A DNA stretch of 33,715 bases from Campylobacterales bacterium (lineage in GTDB: Bacteria; Campylobacterota; Campylobacteria; Campylobacterales; QNZT01). Both the position numbers and the translations under genes were made by a program. Shown piece after piece: positions 17,603 through 25,557 of this stretch (position 1 is its first letter; each line of letters starts with the position of its first letter). The notes under the pieces were generated by a model, which saw nothing but the letters and a program-made list of their open reading frames with translations, did not search any database and was not told the origin of the DNA. The stretch is taken from NCBI GenBank assembly GCA_024278835.1, contig JAJRSK010000074.1:1-33715 (forward strand), read 5' to 3'.

Positions 17603-18163
17603 ATGGGCTTAAAAGCAGACAGTTGGATACGAGAAAAATCGCTAAACGAGGAGATGATTTCACCATTTTGTGAAGAGCAGGTGGGGAAAAATGTTGTCAG
17701 CTATGGCTTGAGCTCTTATGGCTATGATATCCGTGTGGGGCGTGAGTTTAAAATCTTTACCAATGTTAATTCTACCGTAGTAGATCCAAAAAACTTTGAT
17801 GAAAACAATGTCATCGATATCGAGGCGGATGTAGCTATCGTACCACCAAACTCTTTTGCCCTTGCAAGAACGGTAGAGTATTTTAAGATGCCAAAAGATG
17901 TTTTGGCGATTTGTCTAGGTAAGAGTACGTACGCGCGCTGTGGAATTATCGTCAATGTAACGCCATTTGAGCCTGGGTTTGAGGGACATATCACGATAGA
18001 GATATCCAACACCACGCCACTTCCTGCCAAGATATATGCCAATGAAGGTATCGCACAAGTGCTATTTTTGCAAGGAGATACACCTTGTGAAGTGACATAT
18101 GCAGATAAAAAAGGAAAGTATCAAGCGCAGACGGGGATTACGCTGCCTCGTATCTTAAGCTAG
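17603..18163 (+). CDS. dcd: dCTP deaminase
   Basis: Deaminates dCTP to dUTP, the main bacterial route towards dTTP. At 186 residues it has the usual length. Hallmarks are [14 protein letters not shown] near the N-terminus, the catalytic-site block [20 protein letters not shown], and the C-terminal [12 protein letters not shown]. The terminal region [14 protein letters not shown] closes the nucleotide site. A monofunctional enzyme needs a separate dUTPase; a bifunctional form cannot be excluded by eye. AAGG lies just before the ATG. Its end overlaps the convergent GGDEF gene by nine bases. Confidence 0.95.
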   Translation: MGLKADSWIREKSLNEEMISPFCEEQVGKNVVSYGLSSYGYDIRVGREFKIFTNVNSTVVDPKNFDENNVIDIEADVAIVPPNSFALARTVEYFKMPKDVLAICLGKSTYARCGIIVNVTPFEPGFEGHITIEISNTTPLPAKIYANEGIAQVLFLQGDTPCEVTYADKKGKYQAQTGITLPRILS

Positions 18164-19408
18164 GACTGCTTGGGAGTCCAAGCAGACTTTGTTTCGACCG
18201 CTTCTTTTTGCATCATAAAGGAGTTGGTCGCTGTGTTGTATCATCTCTTCTAGGCTATCATGATAGCTTGTGGCTACACCGATAGAGATAGTAAAAGAGA
18301 TTTGTTTTTCTTCATTTACTTTGATGCGTAATGACGCTACTTTTTCTTTCAGTGACTCAAAAAACATGAGTGCTGGATCTGGTGAAATATCTTTTAACAC
18401 CACACAAAACTCTTCCCCACCAAAACGCGCTACGATATCGCGCCCTTTGATATTGTCTTTGATAGTACTTGCTAGTAGTTTGATGACTTCATCACCGACA
18501 TCATGACCATAGGTATCGTTGACTTGTTTAAAGTGGTCGATATCTATCATCGCTAGCGCAAATGGTGTGTTGGAGTGCTTACTTTTTCTATAATAATCAA
18601 ACATATCATGATAGAAGGCTTTTCTGTTGGCAACTTGTGTGAGGTAATCAGTGTTGGCAAAAGTATTGAGCTTCTCTATGTTTTCCATGGCGTCTAGGGT
18701 ATTGTTGACACGGGTGCTTAGCTCTTCTTTGAAAAATGGTTTTTTGATAAAGTCATTGACACCATGTTTTAAAAATGTGATAGAGGTGATATCATCAGAA
18801 GAGATACCGATGATAGGAAATTGATCCTTTTTATACTGTTTTCTTATCGTGATAGCAAGGTCTAGGCCATTGACGATAGGCATGTTATAGTCCGTGACTA
18901 GTAGAGATATGTTTTTATTGTTTCGTAACTCTTCTAAGGCTTCTTGTCCATTCTTGACGGTGATAGTATTAAGCAGTTGTGTGGAGAGGATATTTTTGAT
19001 TTGTGCTCTATAGAGGGCGGAATCATCAGCGATAAGTACGGTGTAAGATTGATTTTTTAACACGCGTTTGATATGGTCTATCATATAGTCGATGGACTCT
19101 GCACGGTCTTTTAAAACATAGTCGATGATATCTTTTTTGGATATTCTCTCCTGAAGTGCTGTGTCATCAGAGCCTGTCATGATGATAGAGGGGATAGACT
19201 TTTCTAGAAAGTAATCCACTATCTCATCTTCTTGGGCATCGCCTAAATAGAGGTCAAGTGTAGCCATAGTAAAGTGGTGTTGCTCTACCAACTCTTTTGC
19301 CTCAGCCAATGAGTTAGCGATATAAATCTCCATATCCAACTCTTTGCCTAGTTTGATGGACAATATTTTAGCTAAGGCGACACTATCTTCCAAAATTAAA
19401 AGTTTCAT
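18155..19408 (-). CDS. Response regulator with two REC domains and a GGDEF diguanylate cyclase
   Basis: A 417-residue cytoplasmic regulator. REC1 (about 1-118) has acidic residues E7/D8, phospho-acceptor D52 and K100. REC2 (about 122-240) has DD (128-129), D173 in VTDYNMP and the KKPF lysine near 223. The GGDEF domain (about 250-415) carries the active signature GGEEF at 330-334, so it should make cyclic di-GMP from GTP. The product-inhibition I-site appears altered: the expected RxxD reads KGRD (321-324), so feedback control may be weak. The layout is PleD-like. No kinase gene is adjacent. Two TATCATGATA copies lie inside (18256 and 18604), both encoding YHD. Confidence 0.9.
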   Translation of the reverse strand: MKLLILEDSVALAKILSIKLGKELDMEIYIANSLAEAKELVEQHHFTMATLDLYLGDAQEDEIVDYFLEKSIPSIIMTGSDDTALQERISKKDIIDYVLKDRAESIDYMIDHIKRVLKNQSYTVLIADDSALYRAQIKNILSTQLLNTITVKNGQEALEELRNNKNISLLVTDYNMPIVNGLDLAITIRKQYKKDQFPIIGISSDDITSITFLKHGVNDFIKKPFFKEELSTRVNNTLDAMENIEKLNTFANTDYLTQVANRKAFYHDMFDYYRKSKHSNTPFALAMIDIDHFKQVNDTYGHDVGDEVIKLLASTIKDNIKGRDIVARFGGEEFCVVLKDISPDPALMFFESLKEKVASLRIKVNEEKQISFTISIGVATSYHDSLEEMIQHSDQLLYDAKRSGRNKVCLDSQAVLA

Positions 19409-19463
19409 ACCATATACATCGTCCTAGTCGATTTTTTTTAAAGCTTTTTGCTATAGTTTTTGT

Positions 19464-20798
19464 ATGAAAAGAGATATATTAGTCCAAATTGCCCAAAAAC
19501 TTTCCCATGTGAAGAAGATAAATGCCATTGAGAGGGTAGAGGATACCATTGTTAAAATCATTTTTGATAGAGATGAACCCTACTATTTTGATTTAAAGAG
19601 GGGGGATCCTTATGTTTTTAAAAAAGAGGAGAATTATCAGCGGGTTAAAAATTATACCGCCCCTTTTGATGTGGTGCTGAAAAAGAGATTCACCAATGCG
19701 CGGGTAGAAAAGATAGAAGTCCAAGAAGGCAATAAAATCCTGCGTATCTATGTGGAATCAGCCTCAAAGTACAAGGTAGAACCGACTACCTTGCAGTTTG
19801 AATTTACAGGGAGAAATACTAATATCATACTATTGGATGCAGATGAGATGATACTAGAAGCCCTGCGTCACATCGATATTTCAACCTCATTTAGAGAAGT
19901 GCGGGTTGGTGTGATCTTACTTGCCTTGCCACCCAAGGAGTTTCAAGAAACGCCTATCATGATAGAAGATATGGATACTTTTTTGTTAGAGGAGTACAAC
20001 AGAAGGGAAAATCATCGTTTAGACTCTATCAAAAAACAGAAGATTACAGCACTAGAAAAGAAAAAAGTAAAATTCAACAAAATCTTACAAGGCTTGGAAA
20101 ATGAAGAGAAGCTTTTAGAAGAGGCAACACGTTTAGAATATGATGCCAATCTAATTTTGGGAAATATACACACTATCAAAAACTATCAAAAAGAGGTGCT
20201 TTTGTCAGACTACGAAGGCAATGAACGACGTATCATGATACCTTCTCAAGCACATACGCCTGCCCTTGCTGCTAATTTGTTATTTACTCAATCAAAAAAG
20301 AAGAAACAAAAAGCAAAAAATGCTTACATAGAGCGTGATAATTTGCAAGGGAAAATAGACTTTTTGGAAAAACTCATGCACTCTGTCGAGTCTGCAAAGT
20401 CAGTAGATGAGGTCAACCTCTATCTGCCAAAACAACCCAAAAAACAGAAAAGTCGTCTCAAAGTAGATACAAATATAGAAACTTTTTTTATCGAAGGGGT
20501 TAAAATCAGCCTTGGAAAGAACGAGAAAGGGAACATCACCCTACTAAAAGAGGCAAAAATGGGAGATATTTGGCTACATCTGAAGGATATGCCCTCAACA
20601 CATGTTATAATACGTACAGACAAAAAAAATGTACCTGAATCTGTGTTGATGTTTGCAGCGAAGCTTTGTGTGCAATTTAGCGTAACTAGTGCTGGTTCTT
20701 ATCTTGTCGATTATACCTATAGACGACACGTAAAGATGAGAGAAGGAGCAAATGTCAATTATGTCGAGTATAAGACGCTAAGAGTAGATAAGGATTGA
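19464..20798 (+). CDS. NFACT-family protein (RqcH-like ribosome quality control factor)
   Basis: A 444-residue protein with an NFACT-N domain (about 1-150, including EFTGRNTNIILLDADE), a coiled-coil middle (about 180-330, KKQKITALEKKKVKFNKI...) and an NFACT-R domain at the C-terminus (GDIWLHLKDMPSTHVIIR; SYLVDYTYRRHVKM). Bacterial relatives (RqcH; older name fibronectin-binding protein A) bind stalled 50S subunits and add C-terminal alanine tails. Some relatives were reported to bind fibronectin, but no export signal is present here, so the cytoplasmic role is more likely. From memory the gene order with cdsA and dxr matches C. jejuni Cj1349c-Cj1346c. Its last codons are duplicated 123 bp downstream around an insert. 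Confidence 0.85.
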   Translation: MKRDILVQIAQKLSHVKKINAIERVEDTIVKIIFDRDEPYYFDLKRGDPYVFKKEENYQRVKNYTAPFDVVLKKRFTNARVEKIEVQEGNKILRIYVESASKYKVEPTTLQFEFTGRNTNIILLDADEMILEALRHIDISTSFREVRVGVILLALPPKEFQETPIMIEDMDTFLLEEYNRRENHRLDSIKKQKITALEKKKVKFNKILQGLENEEKLLEEATRLEYDANLILGNIHTIKNYQKEVLLSDYEGNERRIMIPSQAHTPALAANLLFTQSKKKKQKAKNAYIERDNLQGKIDFLEKLMHSVESAKSVDEVNLYLPKQPKKQKSRLKVDTNIETFFIEGVKISLGKNEKGNITLLKEAKMGDIWLHLKDMPSTHVIIRTDKKNVPESVLMFAAKLCVQFSVTSAGSYLVDYTYRRHVKMREGANVNYVEYKTLRVDKD

Positions 20799-20919
20799 GT
20801 GCGGTTCACCTGCACGTGAGCCCTCTGTTGAAGAGTCTCAGCGAAGCGTAGTACAAAAGAGCTTTGCTCTTTGTGCGTCATATAGATGAGAAATAAGACG
20901 CTAAGAGTAGATAAGGATT
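20770..20919 (+). repeat. 27-bp direct repeat flanking a ~96-bp hairpin-containing insert
   Basis: Positions 20770-20796 (the last codons of the NFACT gene) are identical to 20893-20919. Between them 20797-20892 holds two hairpins: GGTTCAC / GTGAGCC (20803-20822, one wobble pair) and AAAGAGC / GCTCTTT (20856-20872). The second copy also supplies the AAGGAT ribosome-binding site for the next gene, so the duplication kept both neighbours working. The stop codon after the first copy is TGA and the matching position in the second reads TAA. This looks like a small element insertion or a replication-slippage duplication. Confidence 0.8.
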
Positions 20920-20924
20920 AAACA

Positions 20925-21254
20925 ATGCCAATGACACCACTTGATGCTATCACCTTTGCTAACCAAAACATGCAAGTGGCAGCATCCAAACAAAATGACT
21001 ATCGAAACCGAATAGAGAGCCAAAAGTATGCGGTCGTGGCCAAGATGGTAGAAAAAGAGACATCAGTTTCTGGTGTTGACGAATTAACAGATGATCAGAA
21101 AATAGACGCGGAGCGAGAACACAACAAAGAACACTCTGAAGAAGAAACGGGTGAAAAAGCCAAAGAGACACAGAGAATAGAACCAAAAAAACCTAAAGTA
21201 GAAGTAAAAGAGGAGAAGGTTTTAACAACGCACATACTTGATATAAAAGTATAA
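20925..21254 (+). CDS. Small charged protein, conserved position upstream of cdsA
   Basis: A 109-residue hypothetical protein. The first ~45 residues (MPMTPLDAITFANQNMQVAA) are moderately hydrophobic/helical without a signal peptide. The remainder is highly charged and probably disordered, rich in E and K (EETGEKAKETQRIEPKKPK). No family recognised. It sits between the NFACT gene and cdsA, where I recall C. jejuni also has an uncharacterised small gene (Cj1348c), which argues that it is real. AAGGAT in the second copy of the 27-bp repeat serves as its RBS. Confidence 0.7.
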   Translation: MPMTPLDAITFANQNMQVAASKQNDYRNRIESQKYAVVAKMVEKETSVSGVDELTDDQKIDAEREHNKEHSEEETGEKAKETQRIEPKKPKVEVKEEKVLTTHILDIKV

Positions 21255-21324
21255 TTTCTTCATTAAAGTGACATTTGAGTCACCTTATCGTATACTTTGC
21301 CTTATAAAATAAAAAGGTCATTGT

Positions 21325-22077
21325 ATGTTTAAAAACCTAGATAAAGAGAGAATTACCACGGGCATTGCGTTAGTCGCTTTTATCATGATAGTGGCATGGG
21401 TAGATAGTTTTTTACTCACTTGGCTCTTTTTAGGTGTGGCTTTTCTCTTCTCTTTTTATGAAGCGATGAAACTTTTTGGGGTGGAGGATAACTCACTCTA
21501 TTTTTACGCGCTGGCACTTTGGTTGCTTGCGGCTATCTACCCAAATCCTGATGATTTAGTTTTTGTGGTGCTTATCGTGTTTATCTCACTTATGATTTAT
21601 AAAGGCAATCCTGATTTTAAAAAGATTCAACCTTTTGCGTATCCTGCAGCGCCTTTTCTCTTTTTACTTTCTCTTTATACGGGTTTTGGGATGGAGACAC
21701 TCATCTGGCTTGTGTTGGTAGTGGCGTTGACAGATACGGCAGCGTACTTTGTGGGTAAATCTATCGGAAAGACGCCATTTTGTGAAGTATCCCCTAAGAA
21801 AACGTGGGAGGGGGTTGCTGGTGGTGTTATCGTGGCGACTATCGCTGGGACGTTTTATGGTATGGGATTTGTGGCAGCACCTTTGGCTTTTGTCATCTCT
21901 CTTATCGTGGCGTTTACCTCTATCTTCGGGGATTTGTTTGAGAGTTATCTCAAGAGAAATGCAGGGGTAAAAGATAGTGGTGCGGTACTTCCTGGACATG
22001 GTGGGGTGCTAGACCGTGTAGATGGATATATGTTTGCAGGTATCATGATGGTTATCTTACTTCGTGGTTTGGCGTAA
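21325..22077 (+). CDS. cdsA: Phosphatidate cytidylyltransferase (CDP-diglyceride synthase)
   Basis: Makes CDP-diacylglycerol from CTP and phosphatidate, the branch point of bacterial phospholipid synthesis, in the inner membrane. The 250-residue protein has about seven to eight membrane segments. The family signature is complete near the C-terminus: SYLKRNAGVKDSGAVLPGHG and then GVLDRVD. The upstream SPKKTWEG block is also typical. AAAAAGG precedes the ATG. A TATCATGATA copy at 21381 encodes IMI in the first membrane segment. It probably shares a transcript with dxr, although two small genes now separate them. Confidence 0.95.
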   Translation: MFKNLDKERITTGIALVAFIMIVAWVDSFLLTWLFLGVAFLFSFYEAMKLFGVEDNSLYFYALALWLLAAIYPNPDDLVFVVLIVFISLMIYKGNPDFKKIQPFAYPAAPFLFLLSLYTGFGMETLIWLVLVVALTDTAAYFVGKSIGKTPFCEVSPKKTWEGVAGGVIVATIAGTFYGMGFVAAPLAFVISLIVAFTSIFGDLFESYLKRNAGVKDSGAVLPGHGGVLDRVDGYMFAGIMMVILLRGLA

Positions 22078-22160
22078 GCTATATTTCATTTTGAAATATT
22101 ATTTTACTATCTATGAAATTCATGTTATATTGCCCATGAAGAAAAAGGCGGTATAATGAT

Positions 22161-22388
22161 ATGAAAAAGTTGGAAGTTATAGGCAAAGAGATTGAGATTT
22201 ACAAGATAAAGCTACTTCTATTTATGGCAGCTGCTGGTGGAAGTTGGGTTTACATTTTAAAGTTTGACAAGATAGTTTTTATTGTGGTGCTTATTTTTAC
22301 ATTTGTGATAGCAAGTTTTGGAATTTATTTTAATGTTTTAAAATTAAGTGATTTACAAAAAGAGTTAAAAGGATTTAAAAATGATTGA
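22161..22388 (+). CDS. Small two-helix membrane protein
   Basis: A 75-residue protein with a charged N-terminus (MKKLEVIGKEIEIYKIK) and two hydrophobic helices (LLLFMAAAGGSWVYIL; IVFIVVLIFTFVIASFGIYF), ending in a charged tail. No known family assigned. It overlaps the next, even smaller, membrane-protein gene by eight bases. The pair splits cdsA from dxr, which are usually adjacent, so it looks like an added cassette. Similar small paired membrane proteins occur in related genomes as I recall, but their function is unknown. Confidence 0.6.
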   Translation: MKKLEVIGKEIEIYKIKLLLFMAAAGGSWVYILKFDKIVFIVVLIFTFVIASFGIYFNVLKLSDLQKELKGFKND

Positions 22389-22476
22389 AACAATTTTAGC
22401 GATAATTTTTATAGTTGTTGGTATTGTTGCACATATTGCCTATAAGAAAAAATGGAAAATAGTAGATTATTTTTAG
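22381..22476 (+). CDS. 31-residue single-helix membrane protein
   Basis: Reads MIETILAIIFIVVGIVAHIA followed by the basic tail YKKKWKIVDYF. It has one hydrophobic helix, then lysines (positive-inside), so an N-out, C-in orientation is likely. Its ATG lies eight bases inside the preceding gene (shared ATGATTGA), with AAAAGG upstream, indicating coupling. It may act with the 75-residue neighbour. Confidence 0.5.
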   Translation: MIETILAIIFIVVGIVAHIAYKKKWKIVDYF

Positions 22477-22591
22477 AGAATTATAGTATGAAAAAGATGC
22501 AGATTGATTTATAAACCTTATGCTAATGCTGATGGAGTTTATCGTTCTATTTCATAGGAAAAATTCGAATTATTTCTAAAGAAAAGGGTTG
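22477..22591 (+). other. Short gap before dxr, possible gene remnant
   Basis: No complete gene is seen. One frame reads RLIYKPYANADGVYRSIS before TAG at about 22553-22555, without a start codon, and could be a degraded fragment. AAGGG lies about 8-10 bases ahead of the dxr start. Confidence 0.25.
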
Positions 22592-22595
22592 TATC

Positions 22596-23669
22596 ATGAT
22601 AGTACTAGGTTCAACAGGCTCCATTGGAGTCAACACCCTCAACATCGCTAGAGAATTTCATCTTGAGATAGAAGTGCTTGTGGCGGGGAAAAGTATAGAG
22701 TTACTCAATCAGCAGATAAAAGAGTTTTCTCCCTCTATCGTTGTGGTAGCAGATAAATCTTCTCTTAACGATGTCTATCATGATAGGGTCTATTTTGGTG
22801 AAGAGGGGATTTTACAAGCTATTAGTGAGAGCAAAAGTGCACTAGTGGTTAATTCACTTGTAGGCTTTGCAGGGCTAAAACCCACCATAGAAGCGATAAA
22901 ACAAGGCAAACGCGTGGCATTGGCAAACAAAGAGTCTTTGGTCGTTGCTGGGGCATTTATAGATACGTCTAAAATCATTCCTATCGATAGTGAACATTTT
23001 GGGCTTTGGTATCTTTTGCAGGATGATAAAAAGATAGAGAAGATGACAGTGACGGCTAGCGGGGGCTCTTTTCGTGATACACCACTAGATGAGCTTGAAA
23101 ATGTTTCCGTAGAACAAGCGCTCAACCATCCAAACTGGAGCATGGGGCGTAAAATCACCATCGATTCTGCTACGATGACCAACAAGCTTTTTGAACTTTT
23201 AGAAGCCAAGTGGCTTTTTGATATCGACAACCTTGATGCTATCATGGAGACAAAATCTATCATTCATGCGATGATAGACTTTACAGATGGTTCTACCACG
23301 GCGCACATCGCCAACGCTGATATGCGTCTGCCTATCGCGTATGCTATCATGGGCAAGGTAGAAAAACAGATTTTAAAGCCTGTGGATTTGTTAGAAGTAG
23401 GCTCTTTGGAGTTTCGACGCATAGAAGAAGCGCGTTATCCTATCTGGCAGATAAAAGATGAGATACTACAAAAGCCTCATTTAGGTGCGGTGATTAATGC
23501 GGCAAATGAAGTGGCGATAGAGCAGTTTTTTGCAGGAAAAATTTCATTTTTAGATATATCTCGTACCTCTATCTTTGCTTTTGAAAAGTTTAATGACTTC
23601 TCTGCTTCTTCTTTGGATGATATCTACACACTCGATACTGAAGTACGAAATTTTTTTAAATCAATATAA
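22596..23669 (+). CDS. dxr: 1-deoxy-D-xylulose 5-phosphate reductoisomerase
   Basis: Converts DXP to 2-C-methyl-D-erythritol 4-phosphate with NADPH, the committed step of the MEP isoprenoid pathway. The 357-residue protein starts at the nucleotide-binding motif VLGSTGSIG, as usual in Campylobacterota. Metal and substrate motifs are intact: ALANKESLV, DSEHFGLWYLL, SGGSFRDTP, KITIDSATMTNK and NAANEVAIEQF. The start codon lies inside a TATCATGATA palindrome (22592), and a second copy at 22776 encodes YHD. No terminator hairpin is evident after it. Confidence 0.96.
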   Translation: MIVLGSTGSIGVNTLNIAREFHLEIEVLVAGKSIELLNQQIKEFSPSIVVVADKSSLNDVYHDRVYFGEEGILQAISESKSALVVNSLVGFAGLKPTIEAIKQGKRVALANKESLVVAGAFIDTSKIIPIDSEHFGLWYLLQDDKKIEKMTVTASGGSFRDTPLDELENVSVEQALNHPNWSMGRKITIDSATMTNKLFELLEAKWLFDIDNLDAIMETKSIIHAMIDFTDGSTTAHIANADMRLPIAYAIMGKVEKQILKPVDLLEVGSLEFRRIEEARYPIWQIKDEILQKPHLGAVINAANEVAIEQFFAGKISFLDISRTSIFAFEKFNDFSASSLDDIYTLDTEVRNFFKSI

Positions 23670-23829
23670 TTTATACTTTTAGCTCATAAATCAAGCCAAT
23701 TTAAATTTTCTCCTAAAGAACCTGTAAATAGGTCATTTTAAACGTCTAAATTTTCTAAAAACATTTTATAATTGACCGATGCTTCATACTTAAGAGAAGA
23801 AAACTAAGAATGAGGCACGGCATAAACGC

Positions 23830-25356
23830 ATGAAAAATGAGACAAAGAATTTTCTAGATAACCTTTCTATTGCTAAAAAGACAGCGATGTTAACGGTTGT
23901 CGTCACGATTGGTACACTTCTCATTGGGATTGTGGCACATTTTGCCGTTACTAGCATGAAAGAAAATTATAATGCATTTTACAATAAGCGTTTTACTACC
24001 ATCCAAACACTTGATAAAGTGCGTGAGATTTATACGACTGACATACAAAGAACGCTATTAAATGTTCAAAATGAAAAGTTAGATACCGATAAAACCACAG
24101 CGTATATAAAAGCGAGTAGAGAAGAGGCACTTGCAAACTGGAAAAACTTTCTCTCTCTTTATTACAACAGTATGGATAAAAGTGACATAGAACAACAAAA
24201 TATCGTGGATGCACTACAAGGGCATATCTTGCGGGTCAACAAGTTCTTAGAAGATTCGATGCTTGTGCTTAATAAAGAGGGTAAAGAGACTTTTTATGAG
24301 ATAGCATACACACCACTTTTAAAAAGTATCAATCTTCTTGACATCAAGATATCCAATCTTGTTGCATATCATTTCAGACTTGCCTCGCAAGAGAAAGAGA
24401 AGATATCTCAAAAGTATAGTGATACACAATGGATGGTTATCATGATAACAACATTGGTGCTTTTCCTTTCTCTTTATTTTACATTTATGATTGCCAAAAA
24501 TTTTCAAAGGCTATTACAAAATCTTTCACGAATCGTAGAAAAGAGAAATAAAGAAAATGAAAAGATGCAATTGGAACTTGAAAAACGCGTCAATGAAGCA
24601 GTAGAAAGAGCAAGAGAAAAAGATCACATCATGTATCAGCACGCACGCTTGGCTTCTATGGGTGAGATGATTGGAAACATCGCCCACCAATGGAGACAAC
24701 CGCTCAATGCCCTGACACTCCTCATCCAAAGCTTTGGTACTAAGAGCCTCTCTGGGAAACTTAATCAAACGTTTATAGATAAACAAGTCAATGAAGGGAT
24801 GCGTTTGGCTGTCTCTATGTCTGATACTATCGAGGATTTTAGAAACTTTTTCTCTCCTTCTAAGGAAAAAGAACACTTCAATCTCAGCAAATCTATCCAC
24901 GACACACTAGAGATGAGTTCCTTTTTCTGTAAAGACGAAAACATCGATATCCAAGTGCATTGTGGTGAAAATATCACTATTTATGGCTATTCAAATGAGT
25001 TTTCACAAGTCATCCTTAACTTCATCAACAATGCTAGAGACAACTTTAAACATAGACAGATGCATGAAGATAAAAAGATAGAAATTATTGTCAAAGAGAT
25101 GCACGGAAAACATCCAGCAGTCAATATCTATTTTGCAGATAATGGTGGTGGGATAGAACAGCACATCATAGATAGGGTTTTTGAGCCCTACTTCACTACC
25201 AAACACAAGGCAACGGGTACGGGGATAGGGCTTTATATGTCTAAGCAGATTATCGAAGCGCAGATGAGTGGCGAAGTGACGGTGAGAAATGCACAAAAAG
25301 AGTTTGATGACAAAGCATATATGTGTGCGGAGTTTAAGATAGCGATACCGGTTTAA
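23830..25356 (+). CDS. Membrane sensor histidine kinase
   Basis: A 508-residue kinase. TM1 is at about 18-40 and TM2 at about 201-222, enclosing a ~160-residue helical periplasmic sensor region that resembles four-helix-bundle sensors. A coiled coil follows (about 225-270), then the H-box GNIAHQWRQPLNAL with H286, a form common in Campylobacterota. The ATPase domain has the N-box NFINNARDN (about 397-405), DNGGG (437-441) and GTGIGLYMSKQ. The ligand is unknown. A seven-codon out-of-frame ORF (23810-23833) overlaps the start by four bases, which may couple translation. The nearest regulator gene is at 28348, beyond the accessory pair. Confidence 0.9.
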   Translation: MKNETKNFLDNLSIAKKTAMLTVVVTIGTLLIGIVAHFAVTSMKENYNAFYNKRFTTIQTLDKVREIYTTDIQRTLLNVQNEKLDTDKTTAYIKASREEALANWKNFLSLYYNSMDKSDIEQQNIVDALQGHILRVNKFLEDSMLVLNKEGKETFYEIAYTPLLKSINLLDIKISNLVAYHFRLASQEKEKISQKYSDTQWMVIMITTLVLFLSLYFTFMIAKNFQRLLQNLSRIVEKRNKENEKMQLELEKRVNEAVERAREKDHIMYQHARLASMGEMIGNIAHQWRQPLNALTLLIQSFGTKSLSGKLNQTFIDKQVNEGMRLAVSMSDTIEDFRNFFSPSKEKEHFNLSKSIHDTLEMSSFFCKDENIDIQVHCGENITIYGYSNEFSQVILNFINNARDNFKHRQMHEDKKIEIIVKEMHGKHPAVNIYFADNGGGIEQHIIDRVFEPYFTTKHKATGTGIGLYMSKQIIEAQMSGEVTVRNAQKEFDDKAYMCAEFKIAIPV

Positions 25357-25462
25357 GAAATTTCGATACTTTTATAAGAGTAAATCATTTTATATTTTAC
25401 TAAAATATTTAAAAATCAAACATCTTAAATTCTTAAAAAGTATTTTATAACATTTCGTAACA

Positions 25463-25493
25463 CCCCCCCAGTTCAATCCGTTTATGTTATAAT
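25463..25493 (+). promoter_or_regulatory. Promoter with C7 tract upstream of the accessory pair
   Basis: TGTTATAAT at 25485-25493 is an extended -10. A run of seven C bases lies at 25463-25469, roughly where the -35 region would be. Homopolymeric tracts at this position can vary in length and alter promoter strength in related bacteria; here this is only a possibility. Confidence 0.45.
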
Positions 25494-25557
25494 TAATTGA
25501 CTTTTACTGTCTATATGCTTACAATAGTCTTATATATTTTACCAAAAGGAGACAATT

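Noticed and set aside
22790-23263. 157-residue open frame on the minus strand inside dxr
   Set aside because: It is antisense to a strongly conserved enzyme gene, has no RBS, and its Ser-rich composition is a by-product of the coding strand.
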